Below are positions 10,101 to 18,984 of a DNA stretch of 36,874 nt, piece by piece; position 1 is the stretch's first letter; each line of letters starts with the position of its first letter. A program made the translations under genes and the position numbers. The stretch is taken from the IMG/VR virus record IMGVR_UViG_3300030329_001356, positions 1 to 36,874 of that record; one strand, given 5' to 3'. This stretch comes from a virus. The notes beneath the pieces were generated by a model. The model was not told the DNA's origin and did no database searches. It saw only the letters and a program-made list of their open reading frames with translations.

Positions 10101-13100
10101 CAAGAACAATTACAAGTCGTTTGCCGATTGAAGATTCAGGGGCTGCCAAACTAGGGTCAAAGTATTTTGAAATAGGACTGAGGGCTTCACCAATTTTTCG
10201 GAAAAGATTGTCAGCAAAAGCTACGTTGTACTGAATTTCAGTGTCCTGAAGAGACTCTAAGAACGGTCTGTTTTTGCCATTGCCTATAGGCGTACTAAAT
10301 GCACCTTCTGCTACGGGAGGCTTTGGAATAATAGGAGGCAAATCTCCTGCAACATCAGGGGTTAGTTCAGCAGACTTCGCAACATCTACGGTGTTATCTA
10401 CAGGGTCGGCTAGCTTGCTTTCCCAAAAGAAGTCTCCTTGTGCTTGCCTCACTACATTAGGAGTAAGACGTTTTCTTTCTGCTGCACTATATGCTCTGCC
10501 CGCAACTTCTATTCCACGCTGCTGCTGATCGCCAACTAGCCCCATTGGTAGTTGTCTAGCTGGAGTGGTTGGTGGATCAACAAGGGCAGTACGTCCTTTC
10601 CATGCTTCTTCTGTACCCCGTATTGCTGTTGCCACTTCATCTAACGACGCATCTGTGGTGTCTACGACCAATTTCACAGGAATTGAGTTAGCACCTAATT
10701 TCTGCATAGCAGCGATACGATGTGCGCCCTCGATAACGACTGGCTCACCATTTTTACCAACCCCAATAATGACAGGGTCAATATGGTTGCTTTCACGAAT
10801 CGCTTTAGCTAACTCATCTACCTGCTCAATGTCAGAACGAGTTACAAATCCCCCTTCATCACCCCATGGACGCAAGTCCATTTCTCTAATACCCGGAACT
10901 TCTTCAAAGGAGGAGTATGTAGAACTTACAGAATCGAAATTATCAACTTTAGTGCTTGTTGTTCTCCCGTCTACGGTATCTCCCACAAGAGGGTAGAACT
11001 CATCAAGCGTACCCTCAACTCCCCCAGCCCCCCTAGCAGCAGCGTCTGCCTGTCCCGCAACTTTAGACCTGCCCAGCATTCTGTTTTTTACAGCGGGAGA
11101 ATATTCTCCAAGAATAAGATTCCGGTATATGCGCTCTGCTTCGTCTCCCTTTCCGTTGCGAATTAGTAAGTTGTACGCAGCAATAGCAAGCTGCTTTACT
11201 ACATCCATAACTTTCGCGAAAGCCATTCTTTCTGCGTTAGAGTTTAGGCTTTTTTCAAAAGTATCTCTTACAACCTTGTCTGCTATTACTTCCGCAAAGT
11301 ATTCAGGAAAACTTTCATACCGATACTCTCGTGGGTTTGTAACAAATCCTTTTCTTGTAAGAACTATCCTACGCCCACTTAAATCTTTTATTTTTTCTAG
11401 CCTAAGATTTCGTTTGTAAACCTTCTCCAGTACCGCCAAATCTTTTTTGGGAACAAACTGCATTAGGTGGTGAGCCACTTCGTGCGGAATAACCCGTAAT
11501 TGATGTTCAAAGTTTGATGACTTTAAGATATTGACTGGAATATTTAGAAGAGCATTACCGGAGTCATACCAGCCTGTAACCCTGCCTGAAACAATCGGAG
11601 AGCCAACGCTTGTTGTGCCAGCAGGGTAGCCTGCAAGTATTCTTGGGTCATCAAGAAATAACTTAAAGAATGATGTTCCAAGTGTCTTCAGTAGTTCATC
11701 TGGAAGAGAGCGCACAAAAGCATCTGCTGTGCTTCCAACTTCTGGATCAAGCTTTCCTTTAGAAACTTCAAGTCTTATTCGATCAATAAAAGTACGCTTA
11801 CCACGAGAAATTTTTCCAAGGTCGGTGCTGGTATGAGCATCCTCTATATCAAGAAAAGCTTTGTTTGAATCTATTTGTTCTTGACGAAGACTAACTACTT
11901 CAGAAAGTTCAGCAATAAGATCATCGGTTTCTTTTAGTTCGGGAGACTCCCTTAAAACCACCCGCTGATCGGCACTAAGTTCATTCCAAGACTTTCCAAA
12001 AGAAGATTGAGCAAATTCTTCTTGCTGTTGCGTTTGTTCTTGTATTAGCTTACGTAGGTTTTCAGCCTCAAGACCCTGTTGGCGCGAACCTTCAATCATA
12101 TTGATGTTCAAGCGACCCACTAACGGGGAGTTATTTGAAACAGGAATAATCTCTCCGTTAGACCCAATTACTCCACGCCTTGTGCCGCCCGCTCTTGTTT
12201 CGTACCGAATACTGGTTCCCGCTGGAGCTATGTGGTGGAAAGTTTGCCTTGACTGAACGGAACTAGGGGCTATTCGGGGATCATCTATTGGTACAGAAAT
12301 TCCTCTTGCAAGTTCGATCTGCCCTTCATTTACACCCTTAAGCTGTCTTCGTTCTGCTGCGGGGACTGGCTTGTCATCACCTATTGCTCTAAGGTCTAAG
12401 CCTTCCATTTCAGATGCGGTCTTTTGCATCTGCCTTACAATAGGATTGGCTGCTCTTGTTACTGCTGGAGCAGTTACTTTACGAACCTTTGAAATAACAG
12501 GTCTACCTATAGCCTGACCAGCTCTGGCGATCTGGCTTAATTCATCACCAGCCAAATCTAATCCTAGCGTTGACTTCAATCCGGGTGCACCCTGTATTGG
12601 ACGACCTGCGGCTCTCAGCCCTGCAAGTTCATCTGCTTGCCTTAATACACTTGCAGGATTTTTAGGAGTCATCCCTAAGAACGACCCACCTAAAGTACCC
12701 CACTTTTCAAATTGTGCAGGATCACCTATTCCGGTTGCCTCGGAGATTTTTCTTGCACCCTGTCCAACAATAAGTCCTCCTAAAAGTTCACCCATCCCAA
12801 ACGCTGTCGTAAGGGGAAGACCGGGGAAAATCTGTAAAAGAACAGCAGTGTTTGAGCCACCTCTAATTGCTTGCTCTCCTCTTGTTTGTCCTGTCGTTGG
12901 ACTGACATCGAATGCAGATTGCAAACGTATTCTTGCCTTTTCTACTTGTTCTTCAACAGTTCTGCCGGGGATAGTAGTATCATGTCCTATCGACTCAAGC
13001 TGCTTTTTTACTATATAAAGATCCTGCTCTGCCTGTGGGCGAGGATTACCCTTATAGTCTGTTCTGAGATCATCTCCTGTTTCTTCAACCTGTTTATATA

Positions 13101-13605
13101 TCTCTTCTGCTGTGGGAAGTCCTTGTGGTCCTTTTTGCAGGTTTTCAATCGCATTGAAAGTCTCGCCAGTCAAAGGGTCGCGCACCTCCCCCGGAGTCCC
13201 GACAACAGATTGAGAGGTTCCTGATACCCACCTTCCGAATGCACCCGTGCCTCTGCCTACTTCTCTTGCAACAGGTCCAATATATCGTCCTATTGTCTGC
13301 CCTATGAGATTCGTGCTTCTGGGAGGAGCCGGGGGCTGAACATCTACAGCCTGTGTAGGCTGCGCTACTTGCGGTCGGGCAGAAGGCGCAGAAGGCGCAG
13401 GGGGCGCACCGTAGATGTTGCGAAGTCTAGAGTCAGCTTGTAAAGCTTCTATCCCGCCCGGAATAGAACGCAATTTTCTAAGGGCGATTTGACCGTTGCT
13501 ACCGCCCTGCTTTACCTGTGCTAATAATTTAGCTATTTCATTTTGCGGAGATTGGTAAAGACTTTGCTGCCCTCTTGAAACAAAATCTGTAAAAGATTGA
13601 GTCAT
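7159..13605 (-). CDS. Giant polyvalent-type virion protein with zincin-like and ParB-like segments
   Basis: At 2148 residues this is the largest gene. The N-terminal 170 residues are proline-rich and disordered, and a hydrophobic glycine-rich stretch lies around 250-290. Near residue 708 is a zinc-protease motif, H-E-V-A-H-H, followed about 50 residues later by E-S-F-P-E-Y-F-A-E-V-I-A-D, the usual second half of such sites. Residues about 905-985 form a ParB-like domain (D-E-L-A-K-A-I, then G-E-P-V-V-I-E-G-A-H-R-I-A-A-M). Beyond residue 1150 come long helical regions and another hydrophobic stretch (G-L-H-L-T-F-A-A-L-L-I-A). Multi-domain proteins of this kind are known as phage polyvalent proteins, thought to be injected with the DNA and to disarm host defences. 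It overlaps the upstream gene as TAATG. Its place before the scaffold fits an internal, ejected virion protein. Confidence 0.7.
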   Translation of the reverse strand: MTQSFTDFVSRGQQSLYQSPQNEIAKLLAQVKQGGSNGQIALRKLRSIPGGIEALQADSRLRNIYGAPPAPSAPSARPQVAQPTQAVDVQPPAPPRSTNLIGQTIGRYIGPVAREVGRGTGAFGRWVSGTSQSVVGTPGEVRDPLTGETFNAIENLQKGPQGLPTAEEIYKQVEETGDDLRTDYKGNPRPQAEQDLYIVKKQLESIGHDTTIPGRTVEEQVEKARIRLQSAFDVSPTTGQTRGEQAIRGGSNTAVLLQIFPGLPLTTAFGMGELLGGLIVGQGARKISEATGIGDPAQFEKWGTLGGSFLGMTPKNPASVLRQADELAGLRAAGRPIQGAPGLKSTLGLDLAGDELSQIARAGQAIGRPVISKVRKVTAPAVTRAANPIVRQMQKTASEMEGLDLRAIGDDKPVPAAERRQLKGVNEGQIELARGISVPIDDPRIAPSSVQSRQTFHHIAPAGTSIRYETRAGGTRRGVIGSNGEIIPVSNNSPLVGRLNINMIEGSRQQGLEAENLRKLIQEQTQQQEEFAQSSFGKSWNELSADQRVVLRESPELKETDDLIAELSEVVSLRQEQIDSNKAFLDIEDAHTSTDLGKISRGKRTFIDRIRLEVSKGKLDPEVGSTADAFVRSLPDELLKTLGTSFFKLFLDDPRILAGYPAGTTSVGSPIVSGRVTGWYDSGNALLNIPVNILKSSNFEHQLRVIPHEVAHHLMQFVPKKDLAVLEKVYKRNLRLEKIKDLSGRRIVLTRKGFVTNPREYRYESFPEYFAEVIADKVVRDTFEKSLNSNAERMAFAKVMDVVKQLAIAAYNLLIRNGKGDEAERIYRNLILGEYSPAVKNRMLGRSKVAGQADAAARGAGGVEGTLDEFYPLVGDTVDGRTTSTKVDNFDSVSSTYSSFEEVPGIREMDLRPWGDEGGFVTRSDIEQVDELAKAIRESNHIDPVIIGVGKNGEPVVIEGAHRIAAMQKLGANSIPVKLVVDTTDASLDEVATAIRGTEEAWKGRTALVDPPTTPARQLPMGLVGDQQQRGIEVAGRAYSAAERKRLTPNVVRQAQGDFFWESKLADPVDNTVDVAKSAELTPDVAGDLPPIIPKPPVAEGAFSTPIGNGKNRPFLESLQDTEIQYNVAFADNLFRKIGEALSPISKYFDPSLAAPESSIGKRLVIVLANLMEEGRVKADRAYTYISRLGTRESIFGPVDEQFKFTEGPFAGRSLNDIVENRADPDVIRLLEEIKLKEINSETGQPFTALDYVTRLAELDEAGSSFARSYGAEVGFSPEDKVLFASRKVYGKLDSEGNVTQIAFDSGDFPSGFVKGQLEEARVYETAREAEAEGFILIPYDETVKLKIAAVYRLAAEESVSKYVFDNYEFKKIPASKRSFEEKQHELFRGVVGTSQDARALADDFKKAQAAHLKKAPESALARAAQGYIQLGRSYELAGDASLFTIQLLFAIMRDLYYPVYKGRVSIPGMLGMKTGKQFAKDFVIGLGSPERVRRMSAATIDDARNKLAGSRVIMFQMPGDRTEILEGVGKVEQISNWLEGTARSIPVIGRAIAPIAKTLTFPVRRFADAAAEAFGATQNMAALHLWDAFSPLAKKADGSFDPKKLQDVEDTINSLRGLSSSARLGISPQQRWWESMVLLAPRYRKAVLNLYKNAMQGGVRGDVARQSLISGFVGLHLTFAALLIAKNKSEGKKWDKDLQESLTPGSSKYFVVQAGDAVLGFGGKTLSDIRFMAKMLDPNRSSEQHLTDIGRWVRGQTSFLGQDVFTGVQGRTFEGDPVAPWARKQLGQDQGGWLSAGEWLPNLGKYLAKKTMFIWMQEAALGSSSVETKLKVGGVEFIGGRAYEAGKPQLFDEKANEFFGKPYAELNMLERHQLKTSSDVAEQLYEYDLLSAKRGNAYAAYIVTNNAARNDTQRRTKTALDEFVKNMLDPEQVHTIRENGTRGHFNGVYSILSNLRTAVRDAEDEQYISMKEYRKNNGINNYVGKEPTNDFDRMLNAWYDLYEKYEKPAGGLQWDEYNDRTGAKVPGLESAQEAFIKNLSPQLAADLKTWRERYAEVPGVQEILDLPFTKRIDKNGKEVSLRYGYLNNAIWNVIQNEAGYSSKDYASAARGNYGPGEPQSYKGQPQPPPLSIYGKPIIKQPAGELAQ

Positions 13606-13913
13606 TAGTAATACAGGAATCTAGTACGGGGGCTGTACCTACTTTGCTGACTGTACTGCCTGCCTAGCTGGGCGAACCGATCTGTAAACGGAAAGTCTTG
13701 AAGGAAACTAGAGAATGTCATCGTTGGTTGTTCACCGCCAAGAATTTGTTCTCCAAGCTTCCCGTAAAACTCAGTCATTGCCCCTGAGTAAATATCTTCA
13801 GCGCGCTTTCTCCTGCTAGGAGAATCAAGCATTCCTTTTTGCCCAAGCGTTCCAAAGAAAGCAGCGCGTGGTTCTTCTTCAAGAAAGCCTGCGAATGTAG
13901 GATTGATTGCCAT
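13605..13913 (-). CDS. Hypothetical protein between portal and polyvalent genes
   Basis: A 102-residue protein with no recognised domain. It is rich in Phe, Arg and Gln (for example F-S-S-F-L-Q-D-F-P-F-T-D-R-F-A) and ends in R-T-R-F-L-Y-Y. Both ends overlap neighbours as TAATG, so it is almost certainly translated as part of a coupled series: portal, 437-residue protein, this protein, giant protein. The short F-x-x-F-L pattern also occurs in its larger upstream neighbour, hinting at a shared interaction motif. Confidence 0.6.
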   Translation of the reverse strand: MAINPTFAGFLEEEPRAAFFGTLGQKGMLDSPSRRKRAEDIYSGAMTEFYGKLGEQILGGEQPTMTFSSFLQDFPFTDRFAQLGRQYSQQSRYSPRTRFLYY

Positions 13914-15226
13914 TAGAGTCCAAAACTTGGAGCGGCAAAGTCAAAGAAGTTTTGTGCCCCAAGTCCTTGTTTTGCACGATCTTGTGAAGCAAGAGTGTAA
14001 TCCCCAAACGCTTTTTCAAAACTTGGAGTTCTAAACAAGCTACTAACGAGTGGTGAATATTTACCCCTTTGAGCAGCTTCTAACATGCCAAAAGCATTTT
14101 GTACATCGCCATATTGTGTTGGCGAAAACAAATACGATAACGATTCAGGGGCTTGGCTTGCTGAAAGCCCTCTTAGCGTTTGGTAATTTTGCAAAGCGTT
14201 AGCATACGCAGAGTTCAATCCTCTTGGATCAGCTTGACGTTCCCTTAGAAAGCTTTCAAACGTCCCTGATTGAGGAACAAACTGGTTTTGTAAAGGATTT
14301 GAACCGGGGAAAGCAACTGGCGCAGTTGGATCAAAAGCATCCGGACCCACAGCACCTACTGTGCCATCAGGTAGTCTTCCTGTCGTTGAAGTGTAATTGT
14401 GACGGGTCGGACCTTGTAATCCTGCGTTTACCATCTCTTGATCTAGCGCAAAATCATTCAGATAATCAACAAGTGATTTTGCGCGAAACGCATTAGTAAG
14501 CCCCTGCCTTTGCCTGTCAAAATACCCTGACAGAGGTCCACGACTTGTTATGTCATCGCCAAATACGTTACCAAAAGCGCGCTGATAGCCAGCATCGGAA
14601 GATATGTTAAATAAATCTTGGTCGCTTAGATTGAATGGTAGCGAATCTCCAACGACTTCTAAAGGATCAACGACTTCTTCTACTTCGTTTTTCTCTACTT
14701 GGTTGGCTCCATCTGTGGGAGGAACAAACGTAGAAGATTGAGGGTCAAAAATATCAGGGTTTATCTTCTTGAGTTCTTCTAGGGTTAGGTCTTCTAAGGG
14801 TTTCTCAGGTTCGCCATACTGTGGTATAGCCATGTCTGGCATACCTTCTTCACCCCCGGCAAAAGGGGCTAGTTTTGATACAAAATTAGTAAAATTCTGC
14901 GGCTCGACATACGTAGAAGAACCTGCGTCGTAAAGATCAGGGTTTAGGTCTTCTACGGTTAGCGAACTAGGTGAATCTAGGGGAGGGAGTCCTTGCCTGT
15001 ACCGAAGATAGTCAGTAGCACTTTCGCCGGGGCGTCTTTCTCTAAAACCTGTTGGAGTCAAGGAAGAGGAACTAGGCTCAGGAGCAAGAACTGGAGTGCC
15101 TGCTGTTGCTCCTGTTTCTTCGCCGACAAGAGCCTTTCGTCTTGCTTCTGCAATATTATCTGCATCTACAGAGACGTTAATAACTTCTCCGTCCCCTAAA
15201 GTTATCGGGACATTATATTTTGCCAT
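13913..15226 (-). CDS. Hypothetical virion-associated protein, largely disordered
   Basis: A 437-residue protein. The first 35 residues form a small beta-alpha unit (Y-N-V-P-I-T-L-G-D-G-E-V-I-N-V-S-V, then A-E-A-R-R-K-A). I have often seen this at the start of phage internal proteins. The rest is proline, serine and asparagine-rich. A near-repeated phrase, L-N-P-D-L-Y-D-A-G-S-S-T-Y-V and I-N-P-D-I-F-D-P-Q-S-S-T-F-V, appears twice, about 80 residues apart. It is coupled to the portal gene upstream and to the 102-residue protein downstream. Probably an internal or ejected virion protein; no family is assigned. Confidence 0.55.
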   Translation of the reverse strand: MAKYNVPITLGDGEVINVSVDADNIAEARRKALVGEETGATAGTPVLAPEPSSSSLTPTGFRERRPGESATDYLRYRQGLPPLDSPSSLTVEDLNPDLYDAGSSTYVEPQNFTNFVSKLAPFAGGEEGMPDMAIPQYGEPEKPLEDLTLEELKKINPDIFDPQSSTFVPPTDGANQVEKNEVEEVVDPLEVVGDSLPFNLSDQDLFNISSDAGYQRAFGNVFGDDITSRGPLSGYFDRQRQGLTNAFRAKSLVDYLNDFALDQEMVNAGLQGPTRHNYTSTTGRLPDGTVGAVGPDAFDPTAPVAFPGSNPLQNQFVPQSGTFESFLRERQADPRGLNSAYANALQNYQTLRGLSASQAPESLSYLFSPTQYGDVQNAFGMLEAAQRGKYSPLVSSLFRTPSFEKAFGDYTLASQDRAKQGLGAQNFFDFAAPSFGL

Positions 15227-17097
15227 TACATATTTCCTAGAGGATTAACTCTTGGTCCTGCCCCACCCGGTGTTCCGGGCGGAGCCTGTTGGGGGTCACC
15301 TGTTCGTTCAAAGCCCTGCATCTGTGAAGATATTATCCCACCAGATACATCTATAGGGCTTCTTCCTGTTGCACCCGGATTTTGGGGTTGAGGCTGTGGC
15401 GCAGCCCCCGGTGGTGCTTGTGAAGCACCCATGCCAACAGAGTTTAGTAGCTGCTGGAACTGCAAGTCTTGAGCAGCTTCTTCTTGCTGGTCTTGCTTCA
15501 ATGTTTTCCGCAGAAGGTCTACATAAATCAAGGCTTTTTCTTGCTCACCTGTTTGCATTAGACCTTCTATCAACGTAAGCAACAAAGCTTTTGGTTCTGT
15601 TACTTGCGCTTGTTGTGCTGAAATTGAATTACGGAATTGATCTACATCATTGATTTGTAAGATATTCTCCCAAATCCATTCATCTGGGGCAAGTGGCTTT
15701 GTACCTTCACGCATCATCTGTGCCATCGTTACAAGCTGAGGCTCGTCCTGTGGCATGCGTACACCAAAGCTGATATCAATAGCCCCTGCTCCTTCAAGGT
15801 CGGCGGGCTTTATCTCTTGGTTAAAGTAGCTAGCAATGTCGTTATGGCGACCTCTTACTTCTAGTGGACTGTAACCACCTGACTCATATTGCATTGAAAC
15901 AATTTCAGCAATCTGTTTATAGCAGGCAGTTATGCCTTTTACTCTGGGTTCGATCTGATGAGCAGAGCCTTCCTGCAATATCTTTGCTGCAAACCCTGAG
16001 ATCGCAAACGGCAATTCACCATAGCTTACGTTCGATAGTCCACCACGCTGCAACTCTCCTGAAATCAGAGCCACAAATGCCCCGGTGTCAAGAGGCATTG
16101 TGACTTCTTCCATGAGTTTTATGTCAGTTCCTGCGGGCAGTGGAACCTCTGACCCATCCTGCCACGGATCAGTATCAAGAGTTGTCGTTCCATCCGGGGA
16201 AACAATCTTGTATGGTCGCCTTACAGCGCGCCGAACAAGTGTCTTATAGGCACTCATTGCAAAGTTGTAATCTTCGTAAAGGGTGCGGTTTGCGGAGAAA
16301 ATAGATTCTCCATAATCCCTAGCGGTGTCATCACCTGACAGATCGTCTTGAACCCAAGGAGCAGGACCTACTGCGCCAAGGAAAACAGGAGCGCATGGGT
16401 TCCCGTTCATGTCAACGACATTGTGTTTTGTAAGACGCTTGCCGTATTTGAGTTGGTCTTTGTCGCCAGAAATCAGAACCGCGTTTTCTGTTCTTGAGTA
16501 ATAATCCCAAACAGTTACGCCTGAAGATGTTTCTCCCTCAATTAGAGGCTCAACATCTACGTTGAATGTGTTTTTTACGGACGAGGCAGAGCGTTTGGTT
16601 TTGTGTGCAAGCCAAACAATGCCTTTGTCATCCATCTCGTAGCAAACATGAAGCGGGTCAAAGGGTGTTATATCAACATAGGTAGAGCCATCTTCGTGTT
16701 TGTTTAGCATGGCGCGCCCTGCATACCATCCACGCAGGGTTACATAAAAGGCTAACTGTTCTCTGACAGATGGCTGCCCGTATCTTTGCATGCGTTCATC
16801 AGCAAGATTCAGCGCGCCGATAACGAACTTTTCTTTTAGTGTTCCGGGAGTACGGTCATCAACCTCAGAACTGAGCGGAACTCGTACCGACATCTGGGCG
16901 TTTGACAGATAAGACATGATCTTATCCGCAAGAATTTTAGGGGCGTTAGACGTATAGCTTTGATAACCGTTGCCTGCTTCGTATGGATTCATACGATACA
17001 GACCGTAATCGCTTTCCATGCGAGTTCTTCTGGTACGGAAACCGGGCGACTCCCAAACATCTTCTATCTGGGAGATTAGGTCATCAATTTTTGCCAC
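15226..17097 (-). CDS. Portal protein
   Basis: A 623-residue protein immediately after the large terminase gene (one-base gap). The N-terminal part carries a portal-like pattern: a helical region, then Y-R-M-N-P-Y-E-A-G-N-G-Y-Q-S-Y-T-S-N and W-Y-A-G-R-A-M-L-N (about 130-138). Next is the D-P-L-H-V-C-Y-E-M-D-D-K-G strand, and later a long C-terminal helical region. The last 75 residues are proline, glycine and glutamine-rich and probably disordered. Length and place suit the dodecameric DNA gateway of tailed phages. The gene overlaps the next as TAATG. Confidence 0.85.
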   Translation of the reverse strand: MAKIDDLISQIEDVWESPGFRTRRTRMESDYGLYRMNPYEAGNGYQSYTSNAPKILADKIMSYLSNAQMSVRVPLSSEVDDRTPGTLKEKFVIGALNLADERMQRYGQPSVREQLAFYVTLRGWYAGRAMLNKHEDGSTYVDITPFDPLHVCYEMDDKGIVWLAHKTKRSASSVKNTFNVDVEPLIEGETSSGVTVWDYYSRTENAVLISGDKDQLKYGKRLTKHNVVDMNGNPCAPVFLGAVGPAPWVQDDLSGDDTARDYGESIFSANRTLYEDYNFAMSAYKTLVRRAVRRPYKIVSPDGTTTLDTDPWQDGSEVPLPAGTDIKLMEEVTMPLDTGAFVALISGELQRGGLSNVSYGELPFAISGFAAKILQEGSAHQIEPRVKGITACYKQIAEIVSMQYESGGYSPLEVRGRHNDIASYFNQEIKPADLEGAGAIDISFGVRMPQDEPQLVTMAQMMREGTKPLAPDEWIWENILQINDVDQFRNSISAQQAQVTEPKALLLTLIEGLMQTGEQEKALIYVDLLRKTLKQDQQEEAAQDLQFQQLLNSVGMGASQAPPGAAPQPQPQNPGATGRSPIDVSGGIISSQMQGFERTGDPQQAPPGTPGGAGPRVNPLGNM

Positions 17098-17098
17098 G

Positions 17099-18475
17099 TT
17101 ACCACCTATTTACCGTAATAATCTTCGTTGCACCTGCTGCTCGCGCATATCCAAAGTTTACAACTAATCCGTAGGTTACTGCTTTGACGCTGTGATTGAA
17201 AGCGTCTCTAGGCTGCCTTCCGATTACATTATTGTCTTTGTCTGTGCGCCACGTATAGACATGAATCTGGTCATCAAACGGGTTAGCACAGCCCCCTAAT
17301 TCGGAGATCAAGCCCCTAGCTTTGTGGTTGATTATAAGATTTGGTTGTTTTGTTGAGGGGTTTTCTTTCAGGAACGTGTTGAATCTTTCGATACCGTCCA
17401 TAATGCCGACACGTTCTGACTGCATATACAGTTGAGCCTTCTCAAGCCAAGTATCAACAGGTCTTGATTCGCCCATATTGTGCGCTGCGATGTCGATTAC
17501 TCCCTGTTGAACGTCCTTCCACCACGGGCGCATCTGGCATATCTCAATAATTTCCTCTGTGATCTTTTCTCTTTCGTAGATTTCGTCAATAATTCTGACC
17601 TGACTGCCGATAATCTGTACTGCTACTACCGCATATGCTGATTTTGTGACCTGAGAATAGCCGGGGTCAACCCAAAGATGGACGGGTTCTTCTTCGATGT
17701 ACTCTGCTTTGTCTGATACGTGGGTTGATATATCGAACATGTTGTGGACAAGCCCTTTTGGTGGGGCAGGTTTACCAGCAACACGTTCATTGAACCAGTC
17801 TTCGGAGTGTAATCGTTCTAGTGACAGGATTTCTTCGTCTTCTCTGCCGTTAGGGTAGACAACATTGTTGGTCCAAGAGGGCAATGAGAAAGATATAGCG
17901 TCATCGTCGGGGTTATAAAACTGCCAAGACTCCCATTGGGACGGATACCAACCCAACGACATCTCAAATGTTCCCTCTAGGAACAAATACCCACGTTTTT
18001 CTGCAATTCTGCCCCTCAATCGCAGGAAACTTTCGTAGTCAATCTGTGATGCTTCGCAGGCAACTACCATTCTTGGTGCTTCCATGGCGAGACTTCTGTG
18101 ATCTTGGGCAGATTTAGTCTTGATCGTAAAAACGCCGGGCTTTTCGCTAGTACCACACGCCACAGACATCTCTCCGGGGTCAATGCGTTTGGTCTGCTTT
18201 ATCAAAAACCCCAACTTAGTCAGGATTTCCGACAAATAGTTCCACTCAGCACGAGTTCTCTCGTAATCCCTAGCAACCAACCAACATATATCACCACTCT
18301 CAAACTCATCCAAGCGGTTGATAATCGACAATGCGCCCAAGAAACTCTTACCAGCACGTTCTCCACCAGCTACCAGCTTTATTCGAGCCTTGTGGTCAAG
18401 TATCTCGTCCTGCTCTACCCACGTTTCATAGCCCGCTGCTGACAATAACGCCTTGCGATCCTCAGATAACAACAT
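17099..18475 (-). CDS. terL: Terminase large subunit (packaging ATPase/nuclease)
   Basis: A 458-residue protein. The Walker A motif is G-G-E-R-A-G-K-S (37-44). A Walker B-like strand, M-V-V-A-C-E-A (136-142), supplies the catalytic Glu141. The C-terminal RNase H-type nuclease domain shows V-D-P-G-Y-S with Asp270, then R-I-I-D-E-I-Y (Asp297), V-I-D-I-A (Asp328) and a final F-D-D-Q-I-H-V-Y near residue 414. It is the first gene of the leftward late unit and directly precedes the portal. The small subunit is not adjacent; it lies far along the same unit (32182-32664). Upstream is a four-copy 9-bp repeat. Confidence 0.92.
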   Translation of the reverse strand: MLLSEDRKALLSAAGYETWVEQDEILDHKARIKLVAGGERAGKSFLGALSIINRLDEFESGDICWLVARDYERTRAEWNYLSEILTKLGFLIKQTKRIDPGEMSVACGTSEKPGVFTIKTKSAQDHRSLAMEAPRMVVACEASQIDYESFLRLRGRIAEKRGYLFLEGTFEMSLGWYPSQWESWQFYNPDDDAISFSLPSWTNNVVYPNGREDEEILSLERLHSEDWFNERVAGKPAPPKGLVHNMFDISTHVSDKAEYIEEEPVHLWVDPGYSQVTKSAYAVVAVQIIGSQVRIIDEIYEREKITEEIIEICQMRPWWKDVQQGVIDIAAHNMGESRPVDTWLEKAQLYMQSERVGIMDGIERFNTFLKENPSTKQPNLIINHKARGLISELGGCANPFDDQIHVYTWRTDKDNNVIGRQPRDAFNHSVKAVTYGLVVNFGYARAAGATKIITVNRW

Positions 18476-18515
18476 GTCGTAGAAACTCCTAGTCGCTACG
18501 CTACCTCTCTCGGTC

Positions 18516-18550
18516 GTAACATCGGTAACATCGGTAACATCCGTAACATT
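18516..18550. repeat. Four tandem 9-bp repeats (GTAACATCG type)
   Basis: GTAACAT occurs at 18516, 18525, 18534 and 18543 with an exact 9-bp period, about 40 bp upstream of the large-terminase start codon. The core GTAAC is the same as in the CGTTACA/TGTAACG cluster 400 bp away. It could be a binding array for the same protein, placed in the late leader. Confidence 0.8.
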
Positions 18551-18600
18551 CAGTTCAGATTGCTGGGCAAGCTCGGCTTTTTACCCCCCCAAATTACAAA

Positions 18601-18636
18601 CTTCCCGTGTAGCAATTGGAGGAACTACACAGGAAG
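18601..18636. other. Inverted repeat / hairpin
   Basis: A 12-base arm (18601-18612) pairs with 18625-18636 with one mismatch across a 12-base loop. A second small hairpin (CATCT-AAA-AGATG) follows at 18650-18662. On the minus strand these would lie in the leader of the late message. There is no clear T-tract, so a terminator call is not supported. Confidence 0.5.
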
Positions 18637-18932
18637 CCTGAAAAGCTGCCATCTAAAAGATGCTAGCCGTACCAACTAAACACCTGCATGGAAACCTGAC
18701 GAGGAAACCGAGTAGAGAAAGCACCCCGGATACGCCAGCAACAACAGCTTCCACAAAGTATAACCAATTACAAATTTACAAATCCATCCGCAACTGCTCT
18801 CGCAAATAACCACAACCCACTTCACGCAACGCTCGCAAATGACAAACCCAACAAAATACACCAGTAGAACTCTTACGATCACAAAGACAATGACACTGAC
18901 AATACATATAAAACACCCTACCAATACCTAGA

Positions 18933-18977
18933 CGTTACACATACCCCCTCTCCCCTTAAGGGGAGGGGTGTGTAACG
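18933..18977. repeat. Large palindrome with CCCCTTAAGGGG core and CGTTACA/TGTAACG flanks
   Basis: The outer arms are CGTTACACA and TGTGTAACG, and the centre is CTCCCCTTAAGGGGAG. The arms match apart from a few extra bases in the left arm. A second palindrome with the same core and the same outer 7-mers lies at 26341-26366 (arms extending left to 26328), over the stop codon of the primase gene. The shared design points to a common binding protein or common structural role. Confidence 0.8.
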
Positions 18978-18984
18978 GCAGTAG

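Noticed and set aside
10274-11419. Plus-strand frames of 84-143 residues opposite the giant gene
   Set aside because: They are antisense shadows of a strongly supported 2148-residue gene, without start sites or recognisable motifs.
18491-18549. 17-residue leader peptide frame made of the 9-bp repeat (M-L-R-M-L-P-M-L-P pattern)
   Set aside because: The pattern is a trivial result of translating a 9-bp tandem repeat; there is no ribosome-binding site before it.
18676-18924. 82-residue hydrophobic frame on the minus strand in the control region
   Set aside because: It starts at TTG with no ribosome-binding site, and its hydrophobicity follows from the strong A/C bias of the plus strand here; no domain pattern is visible.
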